A stretch of 64,000 bases of DNA from CAVTWJ01 sp964525605 (GTDB lineage: Bacteria; Oederibacteriota; Muellerivitia; Muellerivitales; Muellerivitaceae), in NCBI GenBank assembly GCA_964525605.1, contig CAZGKT010000009.1, positions 45,195 to 109,194 of the forward strand, read 5' to 3'. Under the pieces are notes generated by a model that made no database searches, was not told the DNA's origin, and saw only the letters and a list, made by a program, of their open reading frames with translations. A program made the translations under genes and the position numbers. The number at the start of each line of letters is the position of its first letter. The first letter of the stretch is position 1. Shown here piece by piece: positions 34,768 to 44,519 of the stretch.

Positions 34768-36816
34768 TTAACGAATAACGATAACCTTTTGAACCACTTT
34801 ATACGCACCCACCTGTACTCTCAGGTAATAAAGCCCATTGGCGACCGGAAAATTGGAACTATCCTTCAAATTCCATTGGATGCTAGAGGTACCCGAAGGA
34901 ACCATTCCCCCGTTAACCTTACGGAAAGCCGCTGTAAAGACATCCCATTTAATCGTCCCAAGAATAGTCACATTAATATTAACCGGTCCAGATCCCGTCA
35001 CAGGATTGGGGTAAGGGTGAGAAATAAAAGCGGGAGTCGGGGTAAAGGTTGGCGTGAACGTAAATGTATAGGTGGCGGTATTAACCGCAGTATTGGTGAA
35101 AGTAGCTGTAACCGTATTGGTAGGTGGGACAACTGTAAATGTATTGGTTGGAATAGTTACAGTAAATGTATCCGTAGGATTAACCGGAGTTGATGTATTG
35201 GTAGGGGAGAAAATCGTCGTAAATGTTGAAGAAAAAACCGGAGTGTTTGTAAAAGTTCCTGTCAATCCACCCGGAGTATCCGTATTGGTGGGCACTGCCA
35301 AGGTAGGTGTATTTGTCGATGTAAAAACGCCCGTCGTATTGGTCCAAGTTGGTGTATCTGTTGTAGTCGGAGTGTCCGTAAAGGTATATGAAACCACTGG
35401 TGTCTGTGTGGAAGTATTCGCTGGACCCGTCGTGAAAGTATCTGTCGGTGTGGAAGAAAGTGTTGAAGTAGCGGTATCTGTCGCCGTATTAGCTGGGATG
35501 GAGGTGTTAGTGGGTGTAAAAGTGTTTGTAATTGTTGGGCTATTTGTGACGGTAAACGTGCTGGTAGGAGTATAAGTGGTCGTATATGTTTTGGTAGGCG
35601 TGGGGGTCGGAGTAAGTGTAACGGTGTTGGTCGAGGTGGGTGTATTGGCCGGTCCGGAAGGACAGGTGGGAACTGGAGTTGCCAGCCAATTTTCTACCGT
35701 AGTTCCCCATTCAGTAGGCGAGAGGGCGGTGGGTGGGCTGGTCCAAGCCGTAAGCATATTTGGGCAAGACGTTGGGTGGAATGCCCAGGCTGTCGCGCCT
35801 GGGAATACATAACTATTAGAATTGGTTCCGTTCAGCCAGGGGAAAATATTTGAATTAAATGTTGTGTCAGTAACATTGCAGTTGGTGCTATTTCCAAATT
35901 CGCCGACAAACACAGGGTGCTTGTTCGTATAGCCCGCGATGTTATTATTCCATTCAGTGGGCGTATCTCCGGTTGTGTTTCCATAAATATGGGCTCCATA
36001 AACAACCCCATATCCAGATGCCGTATCTGTAAGATCGTAAACATTGATGTCGGTCAAGTCTTGGCAAAATTGAAGACCCCCAGCTATGACAAGATTATTG
36101 GCCCCGACGCCGCGAACGGTATTCAAGAGATACTGCATACCAGGAGTTTGGCTGGGAGTGTTACTTGTAGATCCACCCGATAACCAAATTCCCCAGTCAT
36201 TGGGGAAACTCAAGCTGGCGTCCGGATGCGGCTCGTTATACAGGTCGAATATGACCGCGGGATTATTTGCGTAGGCTGCTGCCACGGAACTCCAAAAAGT
36301 TACAGAATTCCAATCCGGCATCACTTGTTGAGCGGTGGCTGTTCCCCACCCGTTTGTATTGGCAACTGGCGCTGTGGGAGCGGTCCCTCCATAGGTCCCC
36401 GACCAATGAAGGTCCAAGATAATATAGACATTATTCTGGGAACAATATTGGACAAGCCCCTGAACCAAAGATTGGTAATAAGCGGCCGTTTTATTATTGC
36501 TGTTAGCAACTCCGAACCATCGGTCTTGCGACATAGGCAACCGGATAATATTCGCCCCCCAACCTGTAACTGCCTCCTGCAAGGCGGTTAAGATATCGTT
36601 TGAAGGACCATCACCCACACTGTTGTATTCAAGGCTATCGATATTGACACCCTTTAACTGAACGGTACAACCACCGCTAGCAGTAACAATCCGATTGCCA
36701 GAGACCTTCAATTGAGCGGGTTGGGCAAAAATGAATCGGGGCAAGCTTAATAGAAGCATTCCCATGACAATCATGGAAATTTTTCCCTTCATTTTTACCA
36801 ATGAAAAACGTTTCAT
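34768..36816 (-). CDS. Secreted GH5 family endoglucanase with Thr-rich linker and FlgD-like C-terminal domain
   Basis: Probable cellulase. The 682-residue protein has a signal peptide (about 1-32), then a GH5 TIM barrel to about residue 375. The acid/base Glu lies in 'AVIFDLYNEPHPDAS', the nucleophile Glu in 'HPVFVGEFGNSTNC', and 'GAHIYGN' and 'ILDLHWSG' are also present. Residues about 385-600 are an extreme T-x-T-x linker. The last 80 residues ('SHPYPNPVTG' to the end 'VVQKVIVIR') form a FlgD Ig-like domain of the type that often serves as a C-terminal sorting or anchoring unit. The neighbouring expansin-like protein has the same architecture. AAGGA lies 12 nt before the ATG. Confidence 0.92.
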   Translation of the reverse strand: MKRFSLVKMKGKISMIVMGMLLLSLPRFIFAQPAQLKVSGNRIVTASGGCTVQLKGVNIDSLEYNSVGDGPSNDILTALQEAVTGWGANIIRLPMSQDRWFGVANSNNKTAAYYQSLVQGLVQYCSQNNVYIILDLHWSGTYGGTAPTAPVANTNGWGTATAQQVMPDWNSVTFWSSVAAAYANNPAVIFDLYNEPHPDASLSFPNDWGIWLSGGSTSNTPSQTPGMQYLLNTVRGVGANNLVIAGGLQFCQDLTDINVYDLTDTASGYGVVYGAHIYGNTTGDTPTEWNNNIAGYTNKHPVFVGEFGNSTNCNVTDTTFNSNIFPWLNGTNSNSYVFPGATAWAFHPTSCPNMLTAWTSPPTALSPTEWGTTVENWLATPVPTCPSGPANTPTSTNTVTLTPTPTPTKTYTTTYTPTSTFTVTNSPTITNTFTPTNTSIPANTATDTATSTLSSTPTDTFTTGPANTSTQTPVVSYTFTDTPTTTDTPTWTNTTGVFTSTNTPTLAVPTNTDTPGGLTGTFTNTPVFSSTFTTIFSPTNTSTPVNPTDTFTVTIPTNTFTVVPPTNTVTATFTNTAVNTATYTFTFTPTFTPTPAFISHPYPNPVTGSGPVNINVTILGTIKWDVFTAAFRKVNGGMVPSGTSSIQWNLKDSSNFPVANGLYYLRVQVGAYKVVQKVIVIR

Positions 36817-37146
36817 GGATTTAGCAATTCCTTAATCCACCAAATTTATTACAATTCAGTTAAGCCAGCCGTTAAAAGCTTAAACCAAGGCTTTACAGAA
36901 CCTGATCAAGCTTAACACTTCCATTACGAGCAATATTTATGCCTTTTTAACCCATAAATTTGTAAGCAACAACAGGTTAAACAAGGATTTTCAACGTTTT
37001 TTCAAAGCTTGGATTTTATTGCAGGTGGCATTTTCAGGAGATGTTTGAAAATCAAACAAATTTAACGAAATTCCGACATTGCAAAGAAAAAGCGCTTTCG
37101 TTAAAAATCGCTTAAAAAATCTATTTTTAGTTTCAATAATTCTAAA
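36817..37146. other. AT-rich intergenic region between the two secreted-enzyme genes
   Basis: No reading frame of note. It must hold the promoter of the GH5 gene (towards its right-hand ATG at 36816 on the minus strand) and the 3' end of the expansin-like gene. A weak hairpin is listed separately; otherwise I see nothing recognisable. Confidence 0.6.
37087..37113 (-). terminator. Weak candidate terminator after the expansin-like gene
   Basis: On the minus strand AAGCG and CGCTT can pair across a 14-nt loop and are followed by a short T run, 34 nt after the stop of the expansin-like gene. The stem is short, so the call is tentative. Confidence 0.3.
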
Positions 37147-40100
37147 TTAACGAAGGACTAGAACCTTGAATATCCGAGTGGAATTTTGGGGGCCTATAAC
37201 ATCAACCCGAACATAGTAGAGACCATCCGCCACCTTGGATCCATAGTTATCCTCCAAGGTCCATTTCAATTTAGCTAAGTTGGAAACAGGGCCCTCACTA
37301 CCCCAAGCAATCTTTCTAAATGCAAGTGTATAAACCGTGTATTTGACCGTTGAGGACCCAGGCAAGAGAACATCCAATTCGATCGGCTGCCCGTTAGAGG
37401 GATTGGGAAAAGGATTCTGAACCACCGGAATCAAAATGGGCGTTGGAGTGAAAGAATTCGTTGGAGTGGGCGAAAGTGTACGTGTGGGGGTATAAGTAAA
37501 AGTTCTCGTCCATGTCGGGGTGGTGGTCAAAGTAGGTGTGGATGTCCACGTGGGAGACAATGTGACGGTAGGTGACAGCGTATTGGTGGGACTGAGGGTA
37601 TTGGTGCCGGTGGCAGTCGATGTCCCTGTCCAGGTCGCAGTTAGGGTAAATGTCGCAGTTAGGGTAAATATGGGTGTATAGGTTACGGTTTGAGTATTGG
37701 ACGGGGTGTAACTGAATTGAGGTGTCAACGTAGGTGTTCCAGTACTTATAACTGTGGCGGTTTGGGTCGTAGTAAAGGTATTCGTACTCGTAAATACACC
37801 CGAAGTGTTGGTTGGCGTAATGGTGATTGTATTCGTAAATACACCGGAGGTGTTGGTCGGTGTATTGGTTGTTGTAAAAGTAATCGTGGGAGTATTACTC
37901 GGAGGAAATGTGTTGGTCGGAGTGTTGGTTAGTGTAAATGTGATCGTGGGTGTATTTGTCGGCATTAGGACAGTTATCATGGCCCCTGCGATGGGTAAAT
38001 TTCGGATATCCGACGGTACCCCGCTTGTAGCCGCAGCACCCGTCATGTTAGCGACATAGGTTCCCGTCGCAAGATTGGTAAAGTTATAAGAAACCATAAT
38101 AGTCACGCTGGATCCGGCGGGAATTACAAATGATTGATTCAAACTAGCCGTTGCCCCAGTGAACGTGGCGGTTCCGAGCAATGAGCCGTTCTGGGTAAAT
38201 GTAAGGCTTGATACTCCAGTCGAGACCGCTCCCGATCCCGAATCCGTAACGGTCAGATTGGTAAACGTAACGGAGCCAGAGCTGGCGTTGGGAAATACCA
38301 CCTGAAGATCAAGCACGTTAGTTGAACCTGTTAAGGTCGACGCATCAGATGGTTCACCAGACCCGGTTGTCGAATAAATTGTGACCGCACCAGGTTGATC
38401 GGTGGGAGTAACTGTCGGCGAATCTGTGATTGTGGGTGTGAAACTTTGAGTTGGAGTATAAGTCCATGTCGCCGTGATCGTTGAGGTCGCAGTAGTGGTT
38501 CTTGTAAATGAATTTGTTGCGGTTGATGTAAAAACCGTAGTGGGAGTATTGGTTCCTGTAGATGTATTAGCCACGGTAGCCGTATTAGAGGGGGTGAAAG
38601 TCTTTGTATACGTTACTGTTGATGTGGAAGTGGACGTGGTGGTGGAGGTGAATACACCCGTTGGAGTATAAGAAGAAGTAAACGCGCCCGTGGGGGAGTT
38701 TGTAGGCGTGAAAGTTCTCGTAAATGTTACCGTGGATGTAACTGTAGGGGTTGTGGTTGCGGTGGAAAGACCCGTCGGCGTATAGGTCGATGTAAAGGCT
38801 ACTGTCGGCGAATAGGTTGAAGTACTCGTTCTGGTTGAAGTGACCGTGGGTGTCGTAGTGGAAGTTGGTGTTAATGTATGGGTTAACGTATTGGTTGGAG
38901 AAGGTGTGTATGTACTGGTTGGGGTAAAGGAATGAGTGGGAGTATAAGTTTTAGTTGGCGGGGGATTATTGCTAGATATGCAAACCTGATCCACCCAAAA
39001 GGTCACAGGCGACGCGCTGGTAGTAAGTATCTCCCAATTAATGCCTTGAACTTGGGTTATAGCTTCTGCAAGGGTCGGCAAGGGGTTTTCAGTTCCATAA
39101 CCCTGGGTGGTCCAACTAGAATCAGGTACATTAATTTGATACCAGGTATTTGCGGCAGAAACCGTAAAGCTATAGCCATAATTATCGTAGCCATTATTAG
39201 TATCCATCCCGGGGTTGTCCAATTGAACACGATACGTCAGGGCGGCTGATGAAGCTTTGAAGTAAAAACTCATTCCATCAAAATAATTCAGGTTTTGGTT
39301 GGCTGTGGCGATTCCACCGCTGAGGCCAACAGAACCAGAAGCAGTTACAGAGGCGGCTGATTCTTGTACACAAAAACTCGTCCCAGCAGCACCGGGGGAA
39401 ACTATGGTCTCCGTTGAACCTGTAAACCCACCCCAGTAACCGCCCAGGTTATCCATCCCGCCGGTTGTCACGCCTGCATCCTCTTCAAAAGTATCAAAGG
39501 AATAACATTGGGGCGTGCTGGTCGGGGTAGCCGTGGGCCCTGGAGGTGTATTGGTGGAGGTAGGAGTTGAAGTTGGGCAAGTACCGTAAAAGCCAATATT
39601 GTCTACATAAACGGTGGCTGTTTGGGCCGCCACTGAAGTATGCCATTCCAAATCTATTTCCCCGACAATCGTGTTGCTATAACCCGTTCCTCCCGTCGCA
39701 AAATCACTAAGCGGAACATAAATCGGTTGCCATCCCGTCGTGGTAATAATGAATGTAACCGGCAGCGATTGTGAAACACCAGCTACGGCTGGGGGTGCCG
39801 CATATGTGTTTCCATCCCAATCGGAAAGATTGACTGTCCAAGTCATAGGCAATGCCGCCGCAGTCGTCGCATCGATTTCAAACGCCAAGGTCGTGTAATT
39901 ATTTAAATTAACTATTTTTGGTGAGGTGCTGCTGTAGCCAGCCCAATTCCATTCAAATTCAGAAAAAAACTGGCTGACGGGAACGTTCGCTGCCCAATTA
40001 ATCCCGTTCGTGTCCCCCGTAAACGCCGCAGCCGCTGATTCGGTAATTGTTGCGTTGCCCTGGTAACCAATGGATCCTGATGCCAAATTAGTCGGCGCGG

Positions 40101-41238
40101 TACCATTGTAGTAGGTATATTCACATCCCGGAGGAGGACCTATCGGTGTGTATGTAGGAGTAACCGTGGGCGAAGGAGTTTGGGTATATGTCTTTGTGGG
40201 TGTACCAGGGATGGGAGTATTCGTCCAGGTATAGGTGGGTCCTACCACACAGCTATTGAACTGAACGGCCGCATTAGCCCAAAGCGCATTGGTAGACCCA
40301 ATGCTGTTGTTTGTGCTAGCGGTGACGGTTACTGGCGGAATACTCGGTTCGTAGCTTGTAACCTGAAAATACATCGTGGAATTCCAAGACGGGAATGTAC
40401 CCACAGACCAATAGGCTGGGATCTTATCAGTCGTATCCCTGGACATTGCCGTAAAGGGCCCGGACGAAGAAGTTGTGGAATAGGCTACAGACTTGATCGG
40501 GAAAAGAGTGTTCGAAAAGCCGATGGGCCACCAATATTCGCTATTGGTATTTTTATATTCATAAGTGATTTGTCCCGCCGTATTGGCAAAATTCACCGCT
40601 CCACTCCCCGAGAGAGGGCATTGAATAAAATGCCATGTCACATTGGACCCATCATCCGAACTAGTATCGTTATTTGACGGGAAATTGCCCGCGCAACCAG
40701 CGCTGCCGCAAGATAATTCGTTATAGGCGGAGGGCGCGAGATCCAAATGGTAAGAACCAGCCCAGCAGTTATTCCCATTTACCCCGACCGGACACTCATC
40801 CACGATCATGACTGTAGTAGCGTAAGAACCATTGTTGAGCTCCGCACAGGCACCGCAGACGAACCCACCAGTTTGGGTCATCAATGAATAATTAGTTCCG
40901 GTATAAGTGTCTCCAAAATCGCTTGAGTCAATGGCCGCATAATGGTTTGGGTCAAATTCATTAACACTCGTCCCTAGGCTACAAGCAGAAACAGTCGTAG
41001 CCCAGGTATATTTGGTAGGTTGATTTTCAGCAAAGGTTATTTGGGTATCACTCGGACAATATTGCGGGGTCGGCATTATGGTGGGAACAGGCACATAATT
41101 TGAATAACTGTAGGTTGCCGCCTGAACTGGGTTCGACTTACAAAGTAACAAGAAGAGAAAAAAGAAATAAAGTTTGAAAAGTTGCGGGAAATTCATGCCA
41201 AACTTTTTCATTTTTTCTCTTTTCACATCCGAACTCAT
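37147..41238 (-). CDS. Secreted expansin-like protein with carbohydrate-binding modules, Thr-rich linkers and FlgD-like C-terminus
   Basis: A 1363-residue protein from the ATG at 41238 (AAGGA upstream); an ATG at 41211 is possible. Order: signal peptide to about residue 40 ('LLLCKSNPVQA'). Expansin domain 1, a double-psi beta barrel with paired Cys, follows ('FVCGACAELNNGSYATTVMI', 'DECPVG', 'HLDLAPSAYNEL'). Then come expansin domain 2 ('EYKNTNSEYWWPIGFSN'), a short linker and two beta-sandwich modules resembling CBM11/CIA30-type folds (about 370-545 and 575-755). A T-x-T-x linker of about 200 residues, an Ig-like domain (about 975-1110), a second long linker and an 80-residue FlgD-like C-terminal domain ending 'NSTRIFKVLVLR' complete it. 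Expansins loosen cellulose-matrix contacts without hydrolysis; a GH45-like activity cannot be excluded. It is 330 nt upstream of the GH5 gene. Confidence 0.87.
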   Translation of the reverse strand: MSSDVKREKMKKFGMNFPQLFKLYFFFLFLLLCKSNPVQAATYSYSNYVPVPTIMPTPQYCPSDTQITFAENQPTKYTWATTVSACSLGTSVNEFDPNHYAAIDSSDFGDTYTGTNYSLMTQTGGFVCGACAELNNGSYATTVMIVDECPVGVNGNNCWAGSYHLDLAPSAYNELSCGSAGCAGNFPSNNDTSSDDGSNVTWHFIQCPLSGSGAVNFANTAGQITYEYKNTNSEYWWPIGFSNTLFPIKSVAYSTTSSSGPFTAMSRDTTDKIPAYWSVGTFPSWNSTMYFQVTSYEPSIPPVTVTASTNNSIGSTNALWANAAVQFNSCVVGPTYTWTNTPIPGTPTKTYTQTPSPTVTPTYTPIGPPPGCEYTYYNGTAPTNLASGSIGYQGNATITESAAAAFTGDTNGINWAANVPVSQFFSEFEWNWAGYSSTSPKIVNLNNYTTLAFEIDATTAAALPMTWTVNLSDWDGNTYAAPPAVAGVSQSLPVTFIITTTGWQPIYVPLSDFATGGTGYSNTIVGEIDLEWHTSVAAQTATVYVDNIGFYGTCPTSTPTSTNTPPGPTATPTSTPQCYSFDTFEEDAGVTTGGMDNLGGYWGGFTGSTETIVSPGAAGTSFCVQESAASVTASGSVGLSGGIATANQNLNYFDGMSFYFKASSAALTYRVQLDNPGMDTNNGYDNYGYSFTVSAANTWYQINVPDSSWTTQGYGTENPLPTLAEAITQVQGINWEILTTSASPVTFWVDQVCISSNNPPPTKTYTPTHSFTPTSTYTPSPTNTLTHTLTPTSTTTPTVTSTRTSTSTYSPTVAFTSTYTPTGLSTATTTPTVTSTVTFTRTFTPTNSPTGAFTSSYTPTGVFTSTTTSTSTSTVTYTKTFTPSNTATVANTSTGTNTPTTVFTSTATNSFTRTTTATSTITATWTYTPTQSFTPTITDSPTVTPTDQPGAVTIYSTTGSGEPSDASTLTGSTNVLDLQVVFPNASSGSVTFTNLTVTDSGSGAVSTGVSSLTFTQNGSLLGTATFTGATASLNQSFVIPAGSSVTIMVSYNFTNLATGTYVANMTGAAATSGVPSDIRNLPIAGAMITVLMPTNTPTITFTLTNTPTNTFPPSNTPTITFTTTNTPTNTSGVFTNTITITPTNTSGVFTSTNTFTTTQTATVISTGTPTLTPQFSYTPSNTQTVTYTPIFTLTATFTLTATWTGTSTATGTNTLSPTNTLSPTVTLSPTWTSTPTLTTTPTWTRTFTYTPTRTLSPTPTNSFTPTPILIPVVQNPFPNPSNGQPIELDVLLPGSSTVKYTVYTLAFRKIAWGSEGPVSNLAKLKWTLEDNYGSKVADGLYYVRVDVIGPQNSTRIFKVLVLR

Positions 41239-41666
41239 CGAGTTGTTCCTTAATAAAAGCTTGAAAATATTATCACAAACCAATCATTTCCTTTAAATTG
41301 CAATTTTCATGCCCTAAAAAGCGTTAACATAGTTATCTAGTTTAGCGAAAACTTAAAGCCTTTCTCAAAAACTAGCCTATTTATACATTTTCAGTTTCTC
41401 GTGAAAGCGTGACTGTCGGTTAAACTTTCGACAAGCAACACCGACTTCTGACAGAACACCCATATCACAAAATCAGAATATAAACCCTGACGATTATAGC
41501 GGTAAGCGGGAAAGTTGATTTGCTCGCGAACTTATTATCGGAATCCTTCCTTCCAAATGTTCACAAGTCTACAATCCATCTTAAACTTAATATTTATTTT
41601 CGACTTCCTCAACCCACTGTTATTCGAAGATATATTTTTAAATGAAATCCGGAGCAAGGATAAACT
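41239..41666. other. Divergent intergenic region, no gene
   Basis: This 428-nt AT-rich stretch separates the expansin-like gene (minus) from the peroxiredoxin-like lipoprotein (plus) and must contain both promoters. I looked for a riboswitch or clear promoter boxes and saw none I would defend. Confidence 0.6.
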
Positions 41667-42248
41667 TTGTACCGTTTAAATTCCCAAGCCTTTTATTTAT
41701 TTCTTTTCTTTATTTTCCTCTCGTGCGAGTTTTCCGGTTGCGGATCAAATGAACCTCGGGTCAAAACGGTCATACCCCAAATTGGCGATAAAGTAGTCGA
41801 TTTCGGCCTAACGGATCAAAACGGACAATTCACTAAACTGTCCTCAGTACCTCCCAATGCCTATCTCGTTTTGATCTTTTATCGCGGCGCATGGTGTAAC
41901 GCGTGCCAGGAACAACTTTTCCAACTCAAGAAAGACTTTCACAAGTTCGTTGAAGTCAACACCTTGCTTGCGGCAGTCAGCACAGATCCCGTTGAAGACT
42001 CGGCTCAGTATAACCATCAGTGGAATTTTCCATTCCCGCTTCTCGCGGACCCGCAGTTGAAGTTAATCGATTGGTTCGGATTTCGAAATGTTAGGGGACA
42101 CGGGGTATATGACGTGTCCTATCCAGCAGTGGTGATAATCGATCCGCAAAAAACAATCAGGTTCGAAAGTATCGGCAAAAACCCAATTGATCTTCCAACA
42201 AACGCCGAATTGATATTTATGATAAAGCAGATGCAAAACGGAAAATAA
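41667..42248 (+). CDS. AhpC/TSA-type peroxiredoxin-like lipoprotein
   Basis: Thioredoxin-fold protein of 193 residues. The start is TTG at 41667 with AAGGA upstream. A hydrophobic N-terminus ends in a lipobox ('CEFSGCGSN'), so it is probably lipid-anchored outside the inner membrane. The redox site 'IFYRGAWCNACQEQLFQL' has the Cys-x-x-Cys arrangement of the bacterioferritin-comigratory/AhpC-TSA group, with 'FPFPLLADPQLKLIDWFG' downstream. Likely a peroxide- or disulfide-handling protein; the exact subfamily is uncertain. Convergent with the next gene. Confidence 0.85.
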   Translation: MYRLNSQAFYLFLFFIFLSCEFSGCGSNEPRVKTVIPQIGDKVVDFGLTDQNGQFTKLSSVPPNAYLVLIFYRGAWCNACQEQLFQLKKDFHKFVEVNTLLAAVSTDPVEDSAQYNHQWNFPFPLLADPQLKLIDWFGFRNVRGHGVYDVSYPAVVIIDPQKTIRFESIGKNPIDLPTNAELIFMIKQMQNGK

Positions 42249-42296
42249 GCCAGTCGAATCTCAGCGCCATTCTCCGAACCACCCTTAATACAAAAA

Positions 42297-44519
42297 TCAG
42301 CACGCCGCCATGCTTCTCCCTAAAACATCATCCGTAACGCCACGTTTTTTCATAACCAAGTGCAATTGATGCCGGAGGATCGGCATTCGTTTGGCCAATT
42401 CCCTCAGTTCTGAGGAGGAAATAACCAGGGTTGAAACATCCGTAAGCGCGGTCGCAGTGGCGTTTCGCTTGTCGGTATATCCCATGGCCACGTTTTCCCC
42501 AAAAAATTCTCCTGGTTTCAGTTCTGTCATCACCAAAACTTTTCCATGCTCGTTTTTCCGTGAGATCCCCACCTTACCCGAGGAAATGACGAAAAAATCC
42601 TCTGTTTTGCTTCCCTGCCTGAAAACCACTTCATCCTTTTTGAAAACCTGATTCCGGGCCAGAAGTGATATCTCGTGTTTAGCCGTGGGGTCTAGATCCC
42701 TAAATATAGCGACGGATGATATCAATGGACGTCTTTTCCAGAGGCTTTCGAAATTATCTCTTAGTTCGTTTTTTTCAACAAATTCAAGAAAAAGATCCCC
42801 CGGAAGGCGGAATAATATCACCGGTGTTTTGGCCAGAACGGTTGCGTTTGTCTTGGACTTGTTAATGATGGACATCTCACCAAAAAAATCTCCTCCTTCC
42901 AAGGTGGCCAAGTTGGGATCCCGTTCATTCCCAGGATCCAGAACATCAAGGGTTCCGGAGAGAATGAAATAAAAATGGTCCCCTTCCTTGCCCTTCTTAA
43001 CCACTTCGCTCCCGGCAGGCAATTCCACCACATTTCCCTGCGACAAAAGGATATTCAGCCAGCTTAAATCTTTTACTTGGAAAAGCTTCAGCGCTTGGGT
43101 AACGCCGCTAAAAACCGACTGCGGGAACTGTCTTTCAGGAATAAATGTTTTTCCCCATCCCGGTTGGGCCACCTGGTATTTGGCCGAATCCAGTTTGGTT
43201 GGATTGTTATGGTAAAAAAGAAACTCAGTATTGGGATTTCGGGTAACGGTTTGATCCCAGTCCCCTGGTTCTCCGTGGATCATGCCGCCCCCTGCGTCAA
43301 TCATGGCTAGATCTTCATCCCCGCGAACAAGGTTTTTCATCTTGTCAACATGCTCCGTGCTGACACATCCCATCTGGGCTAGTTGGTCCATTCCCTTGAA
43401 ATTGTCCAAATCGCTTGAATGGAGCAAAGTGTGGTTTTGTCCCTTTTCATCGGCAACCGTTACCCGAAAGCCAATGGTCGGGATGGAATGGATCGTGTAA
43501 AAAAATTCCCAAGTCGCTCCGTAAAGAAAATAGCTCTTTCCGGGGATGATTTCCAGAAAAGGCATCATGCGACGGACCATTTCCTCGGATTCTCCGATAA
43601 TGTTCGCCGCCTTCAAAACGGTGGATTCATAAATTTCCCGCGTGGAGATCAGCGTGAAAGATTTTTCGGAAAGAAGTAATTCGCTCAGAGCGCAATGGTC
43701 GTCATGAACATGGGTTTGAATGACCGCCGTCAGACGGTCTTTGGAAACACCCACTTGTTTCAAATATTTTGAAACTCCCGCAGGAGAATCCACCAGGAAA
43801 GCATTTCCGTTAACCCAAAGCAACATTCCCGTCGTTGGCCCTTCCGGGTCAAAACCGGTATAGCATCCTAAAATTCTTAACCGCAAACCCTGGGGTTTTT
43901 CCACCGCGTCCCCTGAAAAATCCACCAGGGGGGGAAGCTGTTCCCCTTCGAAATTTAAATCTAAAACATTTTTCCGCTCCGCATGGGAAATCTCGTATCT
44001 ATTCCCCCCCAGTCGTTTAATTAATGTTTGGTTGGAATCCCCAAAAACAGACACACTGACCTCACCCTCTTCATCCGGAATGTGAACAAACTCGAACAAA
44101 TCCTCAACCCTGAGAACAACCCCATTTCTTTTAAGAGCCAATCCTTCCGACATTTTCAAAAGCATCTCTGCTCGACTTTTGCTTATCCCCCATTTTTTAA
44201 ACTCTTCCCGGTTAGGCCCGAGGAGGGTAATGCGGAGAATGGAATAAAGCCTTTCACACATGGATTTGGTACCCAAAACCCTGAATTTCAAATTCCGTTG
44301 ATAACCCTGCTCAACGAAAAGAAACCAATAACCCAGAAATTCAAAGGCCATTTGGGAAACGCCATTTCGATGGGAAACATCAGGAAGGATCCCAACCTGG
44401 GGCACCTGTTTCTTTTTCTTGAGAATAACTTTCAAAATCTCGGGTGGACTGCCCAGCAAAGCGCTAGTTTGGGAACTTTCGAGGTGGAAACAACCAGGAG
44501 CGAGAGAGGAGATTTTCAT
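42297..44519 (-). CDS. Metallo-beta-lactamase-fold protein with two cyclic-nucleotide-binding domains
   Basis: An unusual 740-residue fusion. Residues 1-200 are not recognised. From about 210 to 470 there is an MBL-fold hydrolase with the metal site 'IQTHVHDDHCALSEL' (H270-H275), further His/Asp in 'LLHSSDLDNF', and 'EFLFYHNNPT'. Two cNMP-binding domains follow at about 485-600 and 612-730. In the first the phosphate cassette reads 'GDFFGEMSII...TNAT', lacking the usual Arg. In the second it is 'GEFFGENVAM...KRNATA', keeping it, so only the second is a good ligand-binding candidate. There is no signal peptide or membrane helix. A phosphodiesterase or sensor role is inference. ATG with GAGGA upstream. 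Confidence 0.85.
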   Translation of the reverse strand: MKISSLAPGCFHLESSQTSALLGSPPEILKVILKKKKQVPQVGILPDVSHRNGVSQMAFEFLGYWFLFVEQGYQRNLKFRVLGTKSMCERLYSILRITLLGPNREEFKKWGISKSRAEMLLKMSEGLALKRNGVVLRVEDLFEFVHIPDEEGEVSVSVFGDSNQTLIKRLGGNRYEISHAERKNVLDLNFEGEQLPPLVDFSGDAVEKPQGLRLRILGCYTGFDPEGPTTGMLLWVNGNAFLVDSPAGVSKYLKQVGVSKDRLTAVIQTHVHDDHCALSELLLSEKSFTLISTREIYESTVLKAANIIGESEEMVRRMMPFLEIIPGKSYFLYGATWEFFYTIHSIPTIGFRVTVADEKGQNHTLLHSSDLDNFKGMDQLAQMGCVSTEHVDKMKNLVRGDEDLAMIDAGGGMIHGEPGDWDQTVTRNPNTEFLFYHNNPTKLDSAKYQVAQPGWGKTFIPERQFPQSVFSGVTQALKLFQVKDLSWLNILLSQGNVVELPAGSEVVKKGKEGDHFYFILSGTLDVLDPGNERDPNLATLEGGDFFGEMSIINKSKTNATVLAKTPVILFRLPGDLFLEFVEKNELRDNFESLWKRRPLISSVAIFRDLDPTAKHEISLLARNQVFKKDEVVFRQGSKTEDFFVISSGKVGISRKNEHGKVLVMTELKPGEFFGENVAMGYTDKRNATATALTDVSTLVISSSELRELAKRMPILRHQLHLVMKKRGVTDDVLGRSMAAC

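Noticed and set aside
35072..35812. Plus-strand open frames with Val/Gly-rich repeats opposite the GH5 linker
   Set aside because: They are the antisense image of the Thr-rich linker codons; no ribosome binding site and a composition fully explained by the other strand.
37450..37960. Tandem-repeat or CRISPR-like look of the linker DNA
   Set aside because: Repeat units are short, degenerate and in frame with a coding linker; there are no regular spacers or cas genes.
37690..38671. Plus-strand Val/Gly-rich frames opposite the expansin linkers
   Set aside because: Same antisense effect of repeated ACN codons; no start signals.
41400..41520. Possible c-di-GMP or other riboswitch upstream of the expansin-like gene
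   Set aside because: A TCGAAAG stretch is present but the conserved flanks of the c-di-GMP-I aptamer are missing and no terminator follows.
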